64,000 nt of DNA. It comes from Serratia surfactantfaciens (GTDB taxonomy: Bacteria; Pseudomonadota; Gammaproteobacteria; Enterobacterales; Enterobacteriaceae). The position numbers were made by a program, and so were the translations under genes. Position 1 is the first letter of the stretch, and each line of letters begins with the position of its first letter. The stretch covers positions 1,550,001 through 1,614,000 of the forward strand of contig NZ_CP016948.1 in assembly GCF_001642805.2 (NCBI RefSeq), in the 5' to 3' direction. The notes below the pieces were generated by a model that had not been told where the DNA came from, searched no databases, and saw only the letters and a list, made by a program, of their open reading frames with translations. Shown here piece by piece: positions 54,297 to 62,866 of the stretch.

Positions 54297-55293
54297 CGGT
54301 TCGCTCCCGCTGGCGCATCACCAGCCACAAGAAGTAAGGACCGCCGATCAGGCTGGTCATCAGCCCCACCGGCATTTCGGCCGGCGCCACCAGCGTGCGC
54401 GCCAGCGTGTCGCTGACCAACAGCAGGCAGGCGCCGCCCAGTGCGGAGCAGGGCAGCAGCCAGCGGTGATCGCCGCCGAGGCGCATGCGCACCAGATGCG
54501 GCACCACCAGACCGACGAAGCCGATCACGCCGCTCATCGCCACCGCCGCGCCGATCAGCAGCGCGCTCAACAGCAGCAGCTGCAGCTTGGCGCGCTGGAC
54601 GTTCACCCCAAGGTAGTGGGCCTCTTCGTCTCCCAACTGCAGCAGGTTCAACCGACGCGCCTGCAGCAGCGTCAGCAGCGCCGTGGGCAGGATCAGCGAG
54701 GCGGAAACGGCCAGCGTCGGCCATTGCGACTGGCTGAGGCTGCCCATCATCCACAGCGAGAATTGGCGCAGCTGTTGATCGCTGCTGACGTAAGAAAGCA
54801 CGCCGATGGCTGCCATGCACAGGGCGTTGATGGCGATGCCCGCCAGCAGCAGGCGCGACAGATTGCCGTGCCCGCTGCGGCTGATGCCGTAGATCAACAA
54901 CGACACCAGCAGGCTGCCGAGGAACGCCGCCAGCATGTGGCCGTACAGCGCGATCGTCACCGGCAACGCCAGCGGCATCACGATGAACAGCGCGACAAAC
55001 AGCGCGCCGCCGCTGCTGATGCCCAGCAGGCTCGGATCCGCCAGCGGGTTGCGGAACAGCCCCTGCATCACCGCGCCGGACACCGCCAACGCGCAGCCTA
55101 TCACCACCGCCAGCAACACGCGCGGCAGGCGGATATTCAGCCAGATGTGCCAGGCGGCATCGCTGAACGGTTCGCGCCACAGAGTGCGAAACGACAGCGT
55201 CAGCGCGCCGAGATTGGCGGCGACCAGCGCCAGCAGCGTCAACAGCACCAGCAGGCCGATAATGGCCAGCTGCGGCGAGGTGCGACAGCGCAT
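54289..55293 (-). CDS. hmuU: Haemin ABC transporter permease HmuU
   Basis: A 334-residue FecCD-type permease with about nine or ten helices. Typical parts are [42 protein letters not shown] and [16 protein letters not shown]. It takes haem from HmuT across the inner membrane. The start shares one base with the hmuT stop codon, so the genes are coupled. Confidence 0.96.
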   Translation of the reverse strand: MRCRTSPQLAIIGLLVLLTLLALVAANLGALTLSFRTLWREPFSDAAWHIWLNIRLPRVLLAVVIGCALAVSGAVMQGLFRNPLADPSLLGISSGGALFVALFIVMPLALPVTIALYGHMLAAFLGSLLVSLLIYGISRSGHGNLSRLLLAGIAINALCMAAIGVLSYVSSDQQLRQFSLWMMGSLSQSQWPTLAVSASLILPTALLTLLQARRLNLLQLGDEEAHYLGVNVQRAKLQLLLLSALLIGAAVAMSGVIGFVGLVVPHLVRMRLGGDHRWLLPCSALGGACLLLVSDTLARTLVAPAEMPVGLMTSLIGGPYFLWLVMRQRERTGG

Positions 55294-56123
55294 TACTTTT
55301 GCTCCGCCGCGTGACGCAGTTTGGCCAACGCCGCCGGCGTTTCCAGGCCGAAGCCCAGCAGCGCCATGTCATCGACGATCAACACGCGCCGCTGTTTGCC
55401 CGCCGGCGTCAGCGCCAGGCCCGGCAGCGTCCACAGCTGCTGCTCACCGCCGAGGGTGCGCACGCCGTCGGTAGTGACCAGCAGCAGGTCCGGCGCGCTG
55501 GCGATCACGCCTTCCTGCGACAGCGGGCGGTAGCGGTCAAAGCCCTGCATGGCGTTTTTCAGGCCGGCGGCGGCGATCACCGCGTCGGCGGCGGTGTGTT
55601 GCCCGGCGGCCATCGGCGTAATGCCGCCGTGGCTCATCACAAACAGCACCTTGACTGGCAGCGGAGTGGTATCGACCGCCGCCAGCTGCTGTTGATAGCG
55701 CTCGCTCAACTGCTTGCCTTGCTCAATGCGTTGCAACGCGGCGGCGATCGCGGCGATTTTCTGCGGCACCGCCTGCAGAGTGGTGTCGCCCGGCACGCTG
55801 ACCACGTTGACGCCGCTGTCCGCCAGCTGTTTGAGCACCAGCGCCGGCTGCGCCAGCTCGGTCGTCAACACCAGCGTCGGCTTCAGCGCCAGAATGCCTT
55901 CGGCGTTCAGCTGGCGCATATAGCCGACGTCAGGCAGCTTTTTCACCGCTTCCGGATTCAGGCTGGTGCTGTCGCGGGCGATCACTTCGTCGCCGGCGCC
56001 GAGCGCGAAGGCGATTTCCGTCACGTCGCCGCCGATCGAGACGATGCGCTGCGCCGCTGCCGCAGTGAGCGGCAGCGTCAGCGCCATCATCAGCGCCAGG
56101 CGGCGGATCAAGGATGATTTCAT
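55293..56123 (-). CDS. hmuT: Periplasmic haem-binding protein HmuT
   Basis: A 276-residue binding protein. Signal peptide [24 protein letters not shown], then [18 protein letters not shown]. The haem-ligand Tyr is Y68 in VGYMRQL, as in ShuT/HmuT. The frame runs upstream to 56168, but the ATG at 56123 overlaps the hmuS stop (ATGA) and starts the signal peptide. Confidence 0.95.
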   Translation of the reverse strand: MKSSLIRRLALMMALTLPLTAAAAQRIVSIGGDVTEIAFALGAGDEVIARDSTSLNPEAVKKLPDVGYMRQLNAEGILALKPTLVLTTELAQPALVLKQLADSGVNVVSVPGDTTLQAVPQKIAAIAAALQRIEQGKQLSERYQQQLAAVDTTPLPVKVLFVMSHGGITPMAAGQHTAADAVIAAAGLKNAMQGFDRYRPLSQEGVIASAPDLLLVTTDGVRTLGGEQQLWTLPGLALTPAGKQRRVLIVDDMALLGFGLETPAALAKLRHAAEQK

Positions 56124-57157
56124 GCGGCGATGTCCTTGGGAGCAAGCGCGGCGACCTGCTCGCGCCACTGGGTTTGTTCCGGCTGGCCTTCGGTGCGTTG
56201 GCCGTACAGCTGCGCAATCTGCGTGCCGTCTGCGGCGAACAGCTCCAGGCTAGTGACGATGCCGTCCTTGGTGGGTTTGCGAGTGATCCAGCTTTCAGCG
56301 ATGGCGTCTTCGAGCAGGTGCAACGTGAAGCGGCGGTTGAACACGTTGATCCAACCTTCCTGCGGCATCAGACGTTCGATCTGGCCGGTGAAGATCTGTA
56401 CGCAGCCGCGGTTGCCGACGAAGATCATGATCTCATTTTGCAGTTGCTGCGCCGCTTCCAGCAGCTGCGACAGCGCGCTGTTGTCCACCTGATAGGCCAG
56501 ATCGTCGCCGACGGCGCGGAATGCCTGCTGGCGCGTCAGCTTGTTGCGGCTGAGCAGCTGGAAAAACTGGTGAACGTCGGTCATTGCGCGCCATTCACCG
56601 TCGATTTTGGCATGATCCTGCGTCGTTTCATCTGCGGTGCTCGCCTCGGCGGGCTGCAGCGCCAGCGCCGGGTTTTCATCGCTCAGGTGGCGTTCCACCA
56701 GCGCCATCCAGGCCGGCAGATCGGTTTCCTCGGTGGTGTAGACCTTGTGTAGCGCATCGCCCTGTTGATCGAAGAACTGGATGCTGTGGCGCACGCCGCG
56801 CTTGTTGGTTTCGCTCATGGCGAAGACGCTGGTCCAGTGGTTGAGGAACAGACGCAGATCCAGCTCGCGCGGGTTGAGGATCAGCCCGGCGTGGCCGTTG
56901 AGGTGCTGATTGCGGTAGCGGCCCATCTGCTCATGCACCGCATAGCTGTTGCGAGTGATGGACTTGGTGACGCCCACCTGCTCGAGTTCGGTGAGCAGGG
57001 TGCGAGCGTCGGCCTGCAGGCGGCGGGCGTCGTGGCCGACGCGAGCGTGCGTCAGCTCCGCTTCGCTGACGCCGAGCAGCGCCGCCAGATCGCGAGCGTA
57101 TTTGCCGGGATGGTCGATTTTAGCCTGTTGGTAGCGTTCGTACAGGGTGTTGCTCAT
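56120..57157 (-). CDS. hmuS: Haem-degrading/chaperone protein HmuS
   Basis: A 345-residue HemS/HmuS family protein of two similar halves (about 1-165 and 175-345), the first with [30 protein letters not shown] and the second with [18 protein letters not shown]. Members take haem from the transporter, and in relatives such as Yersinia HmuS degrade it. The conserved His pair is probably in the C-terminal half near [13 protein letters not shown]. Located between hmuR and hmuT. Confidence 0.95.
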   Translation of the reverse strand: MSNTLYERYQQAKIDHPGKYARDLAALLGVSEAELTHARVGHDARRLQADARTLLTELEQVGVTKSITRNSYAVHEQMGRYRNQHLNGHAGLILNPRELDLRLFLNHWTSVFAMSETNKRGVRHSIQFFDQQGDALHKVYTTEETDLPAWMALVERHLSDENPALALQPAEASTADETTQDHAKIDGEWRAMTDVHQFFQLLSRNKLTRQQAFRAVGDDLAYQVDNSALSQLLEAAQQLQNEIMIFVGNRGCVQIFTGQIERLMPQEGWINVFNRRFTLHLLEDAIAESWITRKPTKDGIVTSLELFAADGTQIAQLYGQRTEGQPEQTQWREQVAALAPKDIAA

Positions 57158-57186
57158 GCGGGATTCTCCTGCGCTGTGATGCGAAC

Positions 57187-57208
57187 GGCGGACACGTCGG
57201 TGTCCGCC
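57187..57208 (-). other. Hairpin between hmuR and hmuS
   Basis: GGCGGACAC (57187-57195), loop GTCG, GTGTCCGCC (57200-57208), a perfect 9-bp stem. There is no T-run on the minus strand, so not a normal terminator. It could block 3' decay of the hmuR message, giving more receptor than transporter. Confidence 0.6.
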
Positions 57209-57222
57209 AGATAGTCAAATGA

Positions 57223-59265
57223 TCACCACTGGTAGCTGACCAGCAGTTTGGCGTTGCGGCCATCCTGCGGGACGCCCTGCGGCGAGTAATATTCTTTGTC
57301 GAAGGCGTTGCCCAGCACCACGGTGGTGGTGACGCCCTGCAGGCGGTCGCGGCCCTTGTAGCTCAGATAGAAGTCGTTGACGCCGTAACCGCCTTGTTCT
57401 GGAGACCCGGCTTGTACGCGGGTGGCGCGTTCGGCGAAGGTGGCGACCCAACCGGCGGACAGGCCGGTTTCGCCCAACGGCACGTCCAGCGAGCTGGTGA
57501 CGGTGTCCGGGCTGATGTCGGCCAGCCAATCGCCGCTTTTCGCGTTCAGCTCGCCATTGCGTGACTTGTCCTTACCGCGCGTACGGTTGTAGGCCAGATC
57601 CCAGTTAAACCACTGGGTCTGGTAGTTAAGCGAGGTGTCCCAACCCCAGATCTTGGCGCGGGAGATATTGGTTGAAGCGGTTTGCGTGCGGGTGACGTAC
57701 AGGCTGATGTAGTCCTTGGCGTCGGTGTCGAAATAGCTGGCCTTGAATTGCAGGCTGTCATCCGCCATCAGCAGATCGTCGAAGCGCAGGCCGAAACCGG
57801 CTTCGGTGGTGCTGGTGGTTTCCGGCCGCAGATTCGGGTTAGGCACCCAATAGTTGCCGGGGAAGTGGCGCGAATCGTTGTACATCTCGCCCATGGTTGG
57901 GGCGCGGAAGGCCTGGGAATAGGAGCCGAACAGCATTAGCCAGTCAGTCGGCGAGTAGCTCAGCGCGCCACGGGAAGACCATTTGTCGGCCTTGACGTCA
58001 TCATGGCCCTGGCTGCTGCCCTTATAATCGTCATAGCGAGTGCCGGCCAGCACGGTGACCGGAATGTCGCGCAGCGTAATTTCATCCTGCAGCCAACCGG
58101 AGGCGAAGTTGATCTTGGCCTGCGGGAAGCTGGTGGTAGCGCCGCCCGGCTGCTGTTTCTGTTGATAAACCTCGGAGCCGTAGGTCAACAGGTGCGACGC
58201 GAAACTGTCGGCGAACAGGCGCGTGCGGTTTTCCAGCTTGCCGCCGTTGGTGGTTTGCTTGCGGAATTCGTCGGTCACGCCGGCGTTGTGCGCGTTGATT
58301 TTGACTTCCGAGGTGTACAGTCTGGCGGTGGCGTCCAGCCAATCCTGGCCGACCGGCTTGAGCTTATAGCTCAGAGCGGCGTCGCGCTGGATGGTGGAAC
58401 GGTTAGTCATCGGGTTGTCGCTAGAGTTGCCCGGCGTTTGCGGGTTTTTCGGCTCTTGGGCGTCGTTGTTGTAATAACGCAGATCGCCGCTCAGCGACTG
58501 GTTGTCGTCGATCTTCCAGGTGCCTTTGGCCAGCACGTTGCTGATGGTTTCATCGTTAGGGGCGTCGAAACCGTTGCCCTGGCGCAGATTGCCGACGTCG
58601 CGGGTGCCGAACGACAGCAGGCCGTCGAGGTTATCGGTCTTGCCGTAGGCGCTGGCGCCCATGCCCAGACTGTGATCGCCGGTGCCGGCGGTGCCGTAGA
58701 CGCGGAACCCGGTATCGTGGCCCGGCAGCAGCAGATCGGCGGCATCGACGGTCTCGTAAGCGATAACGCCGCCCAGTGCGCCGCTGCCGTACAGCAACGC
58801 AGAGGGGCCGCGCACGATTTCAATGCGCTTCACCAGCGCCGGATCGAGGAAGGTGCCGCCGATGTGGCCGGTATCGGTCCCCTGGCGAATGCCGTCGACC
58901 AGCGTCAGCACGCCGTTCTTGCCATAGCCGCGCATCGTCACATCCTGGCCGTTGCTGCGCCCGGTGCCGTTGACGGTGATGCCCGGCACGCGCCGCAGCA
59001 TATCGGCGGCGGAGGTGGCGGTCTGGCTTTCCGGCGAATTGCCTTCGATCACCGTGACCATCATCGGCGCTTCAAAACTGCTGCGTTGGTTACCGGTGGC
59101 GACCACGGTCATGGTCTCATCGGCGGCTTTGGCTTTTTTCGCCTGCGCCGCGTTGGAAGAAGATGTTGTGCTGGTGTTTTGTGCCAAGGCCACCGTAGGC
59201 AGAGCGCAGGCAATCGCCAGACTCAAAGCGGAAAAACGCAGCCGGGTGGAAAATGTCAGAGGCAT
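57223..59265 (-). CDS. hmuR: TonB-dependent haem receptor HmuR
   Basis: A 680-residue outer-membrane receptor (HemR/HmuR). Signal peptide up to ALA-QN (about residue 28), TonB box near DETMTVVATG (about 50), plug with IEIVRGPSALLYGSGALGGVI (about 150), and a 22-strand barrel ending in aromatic Trp (LLVSYQW), the Bam signal. The segments GYGKNGVLTLVDGIRQ and the FRAP/NPNL motif (FRAPTMGEMYN, NPNLRPETT) mark haem receptors. Transports haem with TonB energy. Confidence 0.97.
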   Translation of the reverse strand: MPLTFSTRLRFSALSLAIACALPTVALAQNTSTTSSSNAAQAKKAKAADETMTVVATGNQRSSFEAPMMVTVIEGNSPESQTATSAADMLRRVPGITVNGTGRSNGQDVTMRGYGKNGVLTLVDGIRQGTDTGHIGGTFLDPALVKRIEIVRGPSALLYGSGALGGVIAYETVDAADLLLPGHDTGFRVYGTAGTGDHSLGMGASAYGKTDNLDGLLSFGTRDVGNLRQGNGFDAPNDETISNVLAKGTWKIDDNQSLSGDLRYYNNDAQEPKNPQTPGNSSDNPMTNRSTIQRDAALSYKLKPVGQDWLDATARLYTSEVKINAHNAGVTDEFRKQTTNGGKLENRTRLFADSFASHLLTYGSEVYQQKQQPGGATTSFPQAKINFASGWLQDEITLRDIPVTVLAGTRYDDYKGSSQGHDDVKADKWSSRGALSYSPTDWLMLFGSYSQAFRAPTMGEMYNDSRHFPGNYWVPNPNLRPETTSTTEAGFGLRFDDLLMADDSLQFKASYFDTDAKDYISLYVTRTQTASTNISRAKIWGWDTSLNYQTQWFNWDLAYNRTRGKDKSRNGELNAKSGDWLADISPDTVTSSLDVPLGETGLSAGWVATFAERATRVQAGSPEQGGYGVNDFYLSYKGRDRLQGVTTTVVLGNAFDKEYYSPQGVPQDGRNAKLLVSYQW

Positions 59266-59359
59266 GGTGCAACTCTCCGTATGTAATAAAACATATCAAT
59301 AGATTTGCTGGCTGCCTGGATCAAAAGATCGGGGTGGCTGGCGTTTGAGGATTCTGTGG

Positions 59360-59548
59360 TTATTTGGTCAGGATCAATTTCCCGGCTTTAGTCTGCCGCA
59401 GTTGATAGCGCTGGCCCTGATGGGTAATGAACGCGATGCCGTCGGCGCCGAGCAGCTGTGTGCTGTCGTAGCTGGGCGGCGCGTTTGCGCTGTGCTCGTT
59501 CGGGGCCGCGGCGGCGGGGGTAGGCGTGTTGGCTGTATCCATCATCAT
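59360..59548 (-). CDS. hemP: Haemin uptake protein HemP (YdiE)
   Basis: A 62-residue HemP-family protein. The C-terminal half has STQLLGADGIAFITHQGQRYQLRQTKAGKLILTK, the HemP signature (H-x-G-x-x-Y-x-L-R-x-T-k-x-x-K-L-I-L-T-K). Three adjacent ATGs (59548, 59545, 59542) all fit. In Burkholderia HemP activates the receptor gene; its role in enterobacteria is unclear. It heads the haem operon behind the Fur box. E. coli keeps only this gene (ydiE) here. Confidence 0.93.
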   Translation of the reverse strand: MMMDTANTPTPAAAAPNEHSANAPPSYDSTQLLGADGIAFITHQGQRYQLRQTKAGKLILTK

Positions 59549-59586
59549 TGTGCTTATAAAACAGACCATTAAATGGTAATTAATAT

Positions 59587-59605
59587 CAAACTGAGAATCA
59601 TTATC
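59587..59605 (-). promoter_or_regulatory. Fur box upstream of hemP
   Basis: The 19-mer ending AATCATTATC agrees with the Fur consensus at 15 of 19 positions. It lies 39 bases upstream of the hemP ATG, where Fur would block the promoter when iron is plentiful. Controls hemP and probably hmuRSTUV. Confidence 0.88.
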
Positions 59606-59713
59606 ATGTGAAGGAAAGGTTACATCAAGGAAAATTTTCTTACCGATGGAACCTTTTTGCCGTATGGGCATCTGGCGGCGGGCCGAGCGCGTTCGGCCCG
59701 CAAAAAAAGAGGA

Positions 59714-60199
59714 TTATTTCAGCAGGGTTTCGATACGGTCGAACAGACGCTCGGGTTTGGTGATAGGCGCAAAACGCGTGACGCGCTGGCCGTCGGCGGT
59801 CAGCAGGAATTTGGTGAAGTTCCACTTGATGCGGCGACTGCCGAGAATGCCGGGCGCCAGGCGTTTCAGCTCATTGAACAGCGGGTGCGCGCCGGGGCCG
59901 TTGACCTCTATTTTGCTGAACAGCGGAAAGCTGACGCCGTAGTTGAGGCTGCAAAAGTTGGCGATCTCCAGCGGGCTGCCGGGTTCCTGAGAACCAAACT
60001 GGTTGCAGGGGAAGCCGAGCACCATCAACCCGCGTTCGCGATAGTATTGCCACAGATTTTCCAGCCCGCGGTATTGCGGGGTGAAGCCGCACTTGCTGGC
60101 GGTGTTGACCACCAGGTAAGCGCGCGCCGGGAAATCGCCCAGCGTTTTTTGCTCGCCCTGCAGCGTGACGCAGGGAATGGATAACAGAGAGTGAATCAT
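59714..60199 (-). CDS. Second glutathione peroxidase
   Basis: A 161-residue GPx-family enzyme. Peroxidatic Cys37 in TASKCGFT, Gln71 in CNQFGSQEPG and Trp in IKWNFTKFLL. An additional Cys (C65) in GFPCNQF could be the resolving cysteine of thioredoxin-dependent GPx. It is closer to the classical GPx pattern than BtuE at 39715, which has SNEF at this place. The gene stands alone between hemP and aroH, so it may answer oxidative stress from haem or iron. Confidence 0.93.
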   Translation of the reverse strand: MIHSLLSIPCVTLQGEQKTLGDFPARAYLVVNTASKCGFTPQYRGLENLWQYYRERGLMVLGFPCNQFGSQEPGSPLEIANFCSLNYGVSFPLFSKIEVNGPGAHPLFNELKRLAPGILGSRRIKWNFTKFLLTADGQRVTRFAPITKPERLFDRIETLLK

Positions 60200-60275
60200 G
60201 CCGGGGCTCCCAGTGCATTTCGGCGGGTGCTAAAGCGTTGCAATCAGTATAGATGAGCAGGTCGGGATGAATAAA

Positions 60276-60294
60276 GCCGGGGCAAGGCCCCGGC
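60276..60294 (-). terminator. Hairpin after aroH
   Basis: GCCGGGG (60276-60282) and CCCCGGC (60288-60294) around CAAGG; the minus strand then reads TTTATT. Likely terminator of aroH. Confidence 0.7.
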
Positions 60295-60304
60295 CTGTAC
60301 GGCG

Positions 60305-61351
60305 TTAGAAACGGCTATCGACCGCATCCGCCAGCATCGCCAACAGCTGTTCGCTGTCGGACCAGCTCAGGCAAGGATCGGTGATCGACTGGCCATAGGT
60401 CAACGGCTGGCCGGCGACGATTTTCTGCGTGCCTTCCACCAGGAAGCTTTCGGCCATCACGCCGGTGATGGCGGCGGAGCCGGCGCGGATCTGCTGGCAG
60501 ACGTTGTCGGCCACTTCCAACTGGCGGCGATGCATTTTCTGACAGTTGCCGTGGCTGAAGTCGATCACCAGGTGTTCCGGCAGATCGAACTCGCGCAGGC
60601 TGTCGCAGGCGGCGGCGATATCGCTGGCGTGGTAGTTCGGCGTCTTGCCGCCGCGCATGATGATATGGCCGTACGGGTTGCCGCTGGTCTGGTAGATGGT
60701 CATCTGACCATGTTTGTCCGGCGACAGGAACATGTGCCCGGCGCGCGCCGCGCGAATGGCGTCGATGGCGATGCGGGTGTTGCCGTCGGTGCCGTTTTTG
60801 AAGCCGACCGGGCAGGAGAGCGCCGAGGCCATTTCACGGTGGATCTGGCTTTCGGTGGTGCGCGCGCCGATGGCGCCCCAGCTGATCAGGTCGGCGATAT
60901 ATTGGCCGACCACCATGTCCAGGAATTCGGTGGCGGTCGGCAGGCCGAGCTGGTTCACTTCCAGCAGCAGGCGGCGCGCCATTTCGATGCCGCGGTTCAC
61001 CTGGAAAGTGCCGTCCAGCGCCGGATCGGAGATCAGGCCTTTCCAGCCAACGACGGTGCGCGGTTTTTCGAAATAGGTGCGCATCACGATCTCCAGGCGG
61101 TCCTGGTAACGTTCGCGCAGGGCGTTCAGCCGGCCGGCGTAATCGACGGCGGCGTCGAGATCGTGAATGGAGCAGGGGCCGATCACCACCAGCAGGCGGC
61201 GATCTTCGCCGGTGAGGATTTTTTCAATGCGTTTGCGTGACGCTGTCACGTTATCGGCGACGGCAGCCGAGATCGGCAGCTTGTCTGCCAACGCTTGCGG
61301 CGTGACGAGGCTGTCGATGCGCGCGGTCCGCAGTTCATCTGTTTTGTGCAT
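60305..61351 (-). CDS. aroH: DAHP synthase, Trp-sensitive type (AroH)
   Basis: A 348-residue class I DAHP synthase that joins phosphoenolpyruvate and erythrose 4-phosphate, the first step of the shikimate pathway. Marks: VIGPCSIHD (residues about 58-66), MRTYFEKPRTVVGWKG, GARTTESQIHREMAS, FKNGTDG and DFSHGNCQK. The location between hemP and ppsR, as in E. coli, and the pattern MHKTDELRTARI identify the AroH paralogue. The frame extends to 61411, but the ATG at 61351 has GGGAA upstream and matches E. coli. I find no CTAG core of a TrpR operator in 61352-61545. Confidence 0.96.
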   Translation of the reverse strand: MHKTDELRTARIDSLVTPQALADKLPISAAVADNVTASRKRIEKILTGEDRRLLVVIGPCSIHDLDAAVDYAGRLNALRERYQDRLEIVMRTYFEKPRTVVGWKGLISDPALDGTFQVNRGIEMARRLLLEVNQLGLPTATEFLDMVVGQYIADLISWGAIGARTTESQIHREMASALSCPVGFKNGTDGNTRIAIDAIRAARAGHMFLSPDKHGQMTIYQTSGNPYGHIIMRGGKTPNYHASDIAAACDSLREFDLPEHLVIDFSHGNCQKMHRRQLEVADNVCQQIRAGSAAITGVMAESFLVEGTQKIVAGQPLTYGQSITDPCLSWSDSEQLLAMLADAVDSRF

Positions 61352-61547
61352 GTTGTTCCCTGGAAACTGTTCTTCTCTGCGGCAGGAGTGCCGGGAAGTG
61401 ATGGCGATCACAATAACGCAAAAAGCGCTGAATTCAACCGTAGAGATTGCGTTCTGTTGATCAAAGCCGCGAAAAAAAGCACAAAAAATCAGCTGCTGCT
61501 GAAATAAACGGCAGGTGGCGGGGCGCGACGGCCCCGCGAGGGAAAGA

Positions 61548-62369
61548 TCAGAACATGCGGCGGCTCATGCCGAGGATATCGAGGATTTTGGTGGAGATCT
61601 CTTCGACCGAATAGTTGGTGGTATTGAGGTAGCGGATTTGGTTTTTGCGGAACAGCGCCTCGACCTCGGCGATCTCCATGCGGCACTGGCGCAGTGAAGC
61701 GTAGCGGCTGTTTTCACGCCGTTCTTCGCGGATCGCCGCCAGGCGCTCTGGATCGATGGTCAGGCCGAATAATTTATGCTGAAACGGTTTCAGCGAGGCC
61801 GGCAGGTGCAAATTGTCCATATCGTCGGCGATAAACGGATAGTTGGCGGCGCGGATGCCGAACTGCATCGCCAGATAGAGGCTGGTGGGGGTTTTGCCGC
61901 AGCGCGACACACCGAGCAGGATCACCTGCGCCTGATCGAGGTTGCGCAGCGAAATGCCGTCGTCATGTGCCAGGGTATAGTCGATGGCGGCAATGCGCGC
62001 GTCGTACTTGCCGAGGTTGCTGGCGGTCAGGCCGTGGGTGCGGTTCGGCACCGGCGTCGGCTCCACCTCCAGCTCACCCTGCAGCGGGCCGACCAGCGCC
62101 TGCACGATATCCTGGCAGAAGCCCTGGCTCTGAACGATCACGTCGCGCACTTCCGGCGAGATGATGGAGTAAAACACCAGCGGGCGCACGCCAGTTTCAT
62201 TATAGATATCATCGATTTGCTGGCGAACTGCGCGAGCGCGCGCCTCGGTTTCGACAAACGGCAGGGTGTACGTGGTCGCCGTGACCGGAAACTGCGACAG
62301 CACCGCGTGTCCCAGCACTTCGGCGGTGATCGCCGTACCATCAGAAATATAAAAAACGCTTCTTTCCAC
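61548..62369 (-). CDS. ppsR: Phosphoenolpyruvate synthase regulatory protein PpsR
   Basis: A 273-residue bifunctional kinase/pyrophosphorylase that inactivates PpsA with ADP and restores it with phosphate. P-loop in [17 protein letters not shown], then the conserved [17 protein letters not shown]. The start is GTG at 62369, preceded by AAGGAG at 7 bases; it gives [17 protein letters not shown], the family start. The frame opens much earlier (62615) but would add 82 unlikely residues. Divergent from its target gene ppsA. Confidence 0.96.
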   Translation of the reverse strand: MERSVFYISDGTAITAEVLGHAVLSQFPVTATTYTLPFVETEARARAVRQQIDDIYNETGVRPLVFYSIISPEVRDVIVQSQGFCQDIVQALVGPLQGELEVEPTPVPNRTHGLTASNLGKYDARIAAIDYTLAHDDGISLRNLDQAQVILLGVSRCGKTPTSLYLAMQFGIRAANYPFIADDMDNLHLPASLKPFQHKLFGLTIDPERLAAIREERRENSRYASLRQCRMEIAEVEALFRKNQIRYLNTTNYSVEEISTKILDILGMSRRMF

Positions 62370-62671
62370 CCGAGGCTCCTTACCTGAAAACGGTGTTCCT
62401 GCTGTCATCACTGCCAATATCATGGGCCGCAGAGGATCCGTCGGTAAAGGGGCGAGGGAAAAAATTGTGACGGCAGGGCGGTAAACCGCCTTTCGGCGGC
62501 AGGTGAAAAAAAGCGCGCCCTGGCGGCGGTAAAAATCGCGGTGCAACGACGCTTTGCATCTGAAACGCAAATTTGCCGCTATTTTCAACAAAAACGGTAG
62601 CGTTTGCGCGGTCATTAAAACAGAAGTTTAAAAAGAGCGTAATTTGTTGAGAACTAAGCTTTTCGTGCGAT

Positions 62672-62686
62672 TGGGAACGGTTCCCA
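62672..62686. promoter_or_regulatory. Palindrome upstream of ppsA, candidate Cra (FruR) site
   Basis: TGGGAAC-G-GTTCCCA is a perfect 7-1-7 palindrome between ppsR and ppsA. It agrees with the Cra consensus (TGAAWCSNT..) at about 9 of 12 positions. In E. coli Cra activates ppsA from upstream. Identification is by similarity only. Confidence 0.5.
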
Positions 62687-62866
62687 GCCAAATCAGCCGG
62701 TTAGGACATTCTCTTAAAAACCACTTTCTTCAGTGGGTTGATCGATTCACCTTTCCATTTTCCCCAGATCAGTGTGCTAGTCTGATTCGGCTCCGTGTTA
62801 GCGGCGCCGTAAAGCAAGCGAATTAAATCCGTCTTTACCCTACTGATAGCAATAAGGATTGTCTCG

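Noticed and set aside
59678..59701. Hairpin GCGGGCCGA...TCGGCCCGC as terminator of the second glutathione peroxidase
   Set aside because: For the minus-strand transcript the T-run lies before the hairpin rather than after it, so it is not a canonical terminator for that gene.
61518..61537. Hairpin GCGGGGC-GCGACG-GCCCCGC as ppsR terminator
   Set aside because: Stable stem, but no T-run follows on the minus strand; left unassigned.
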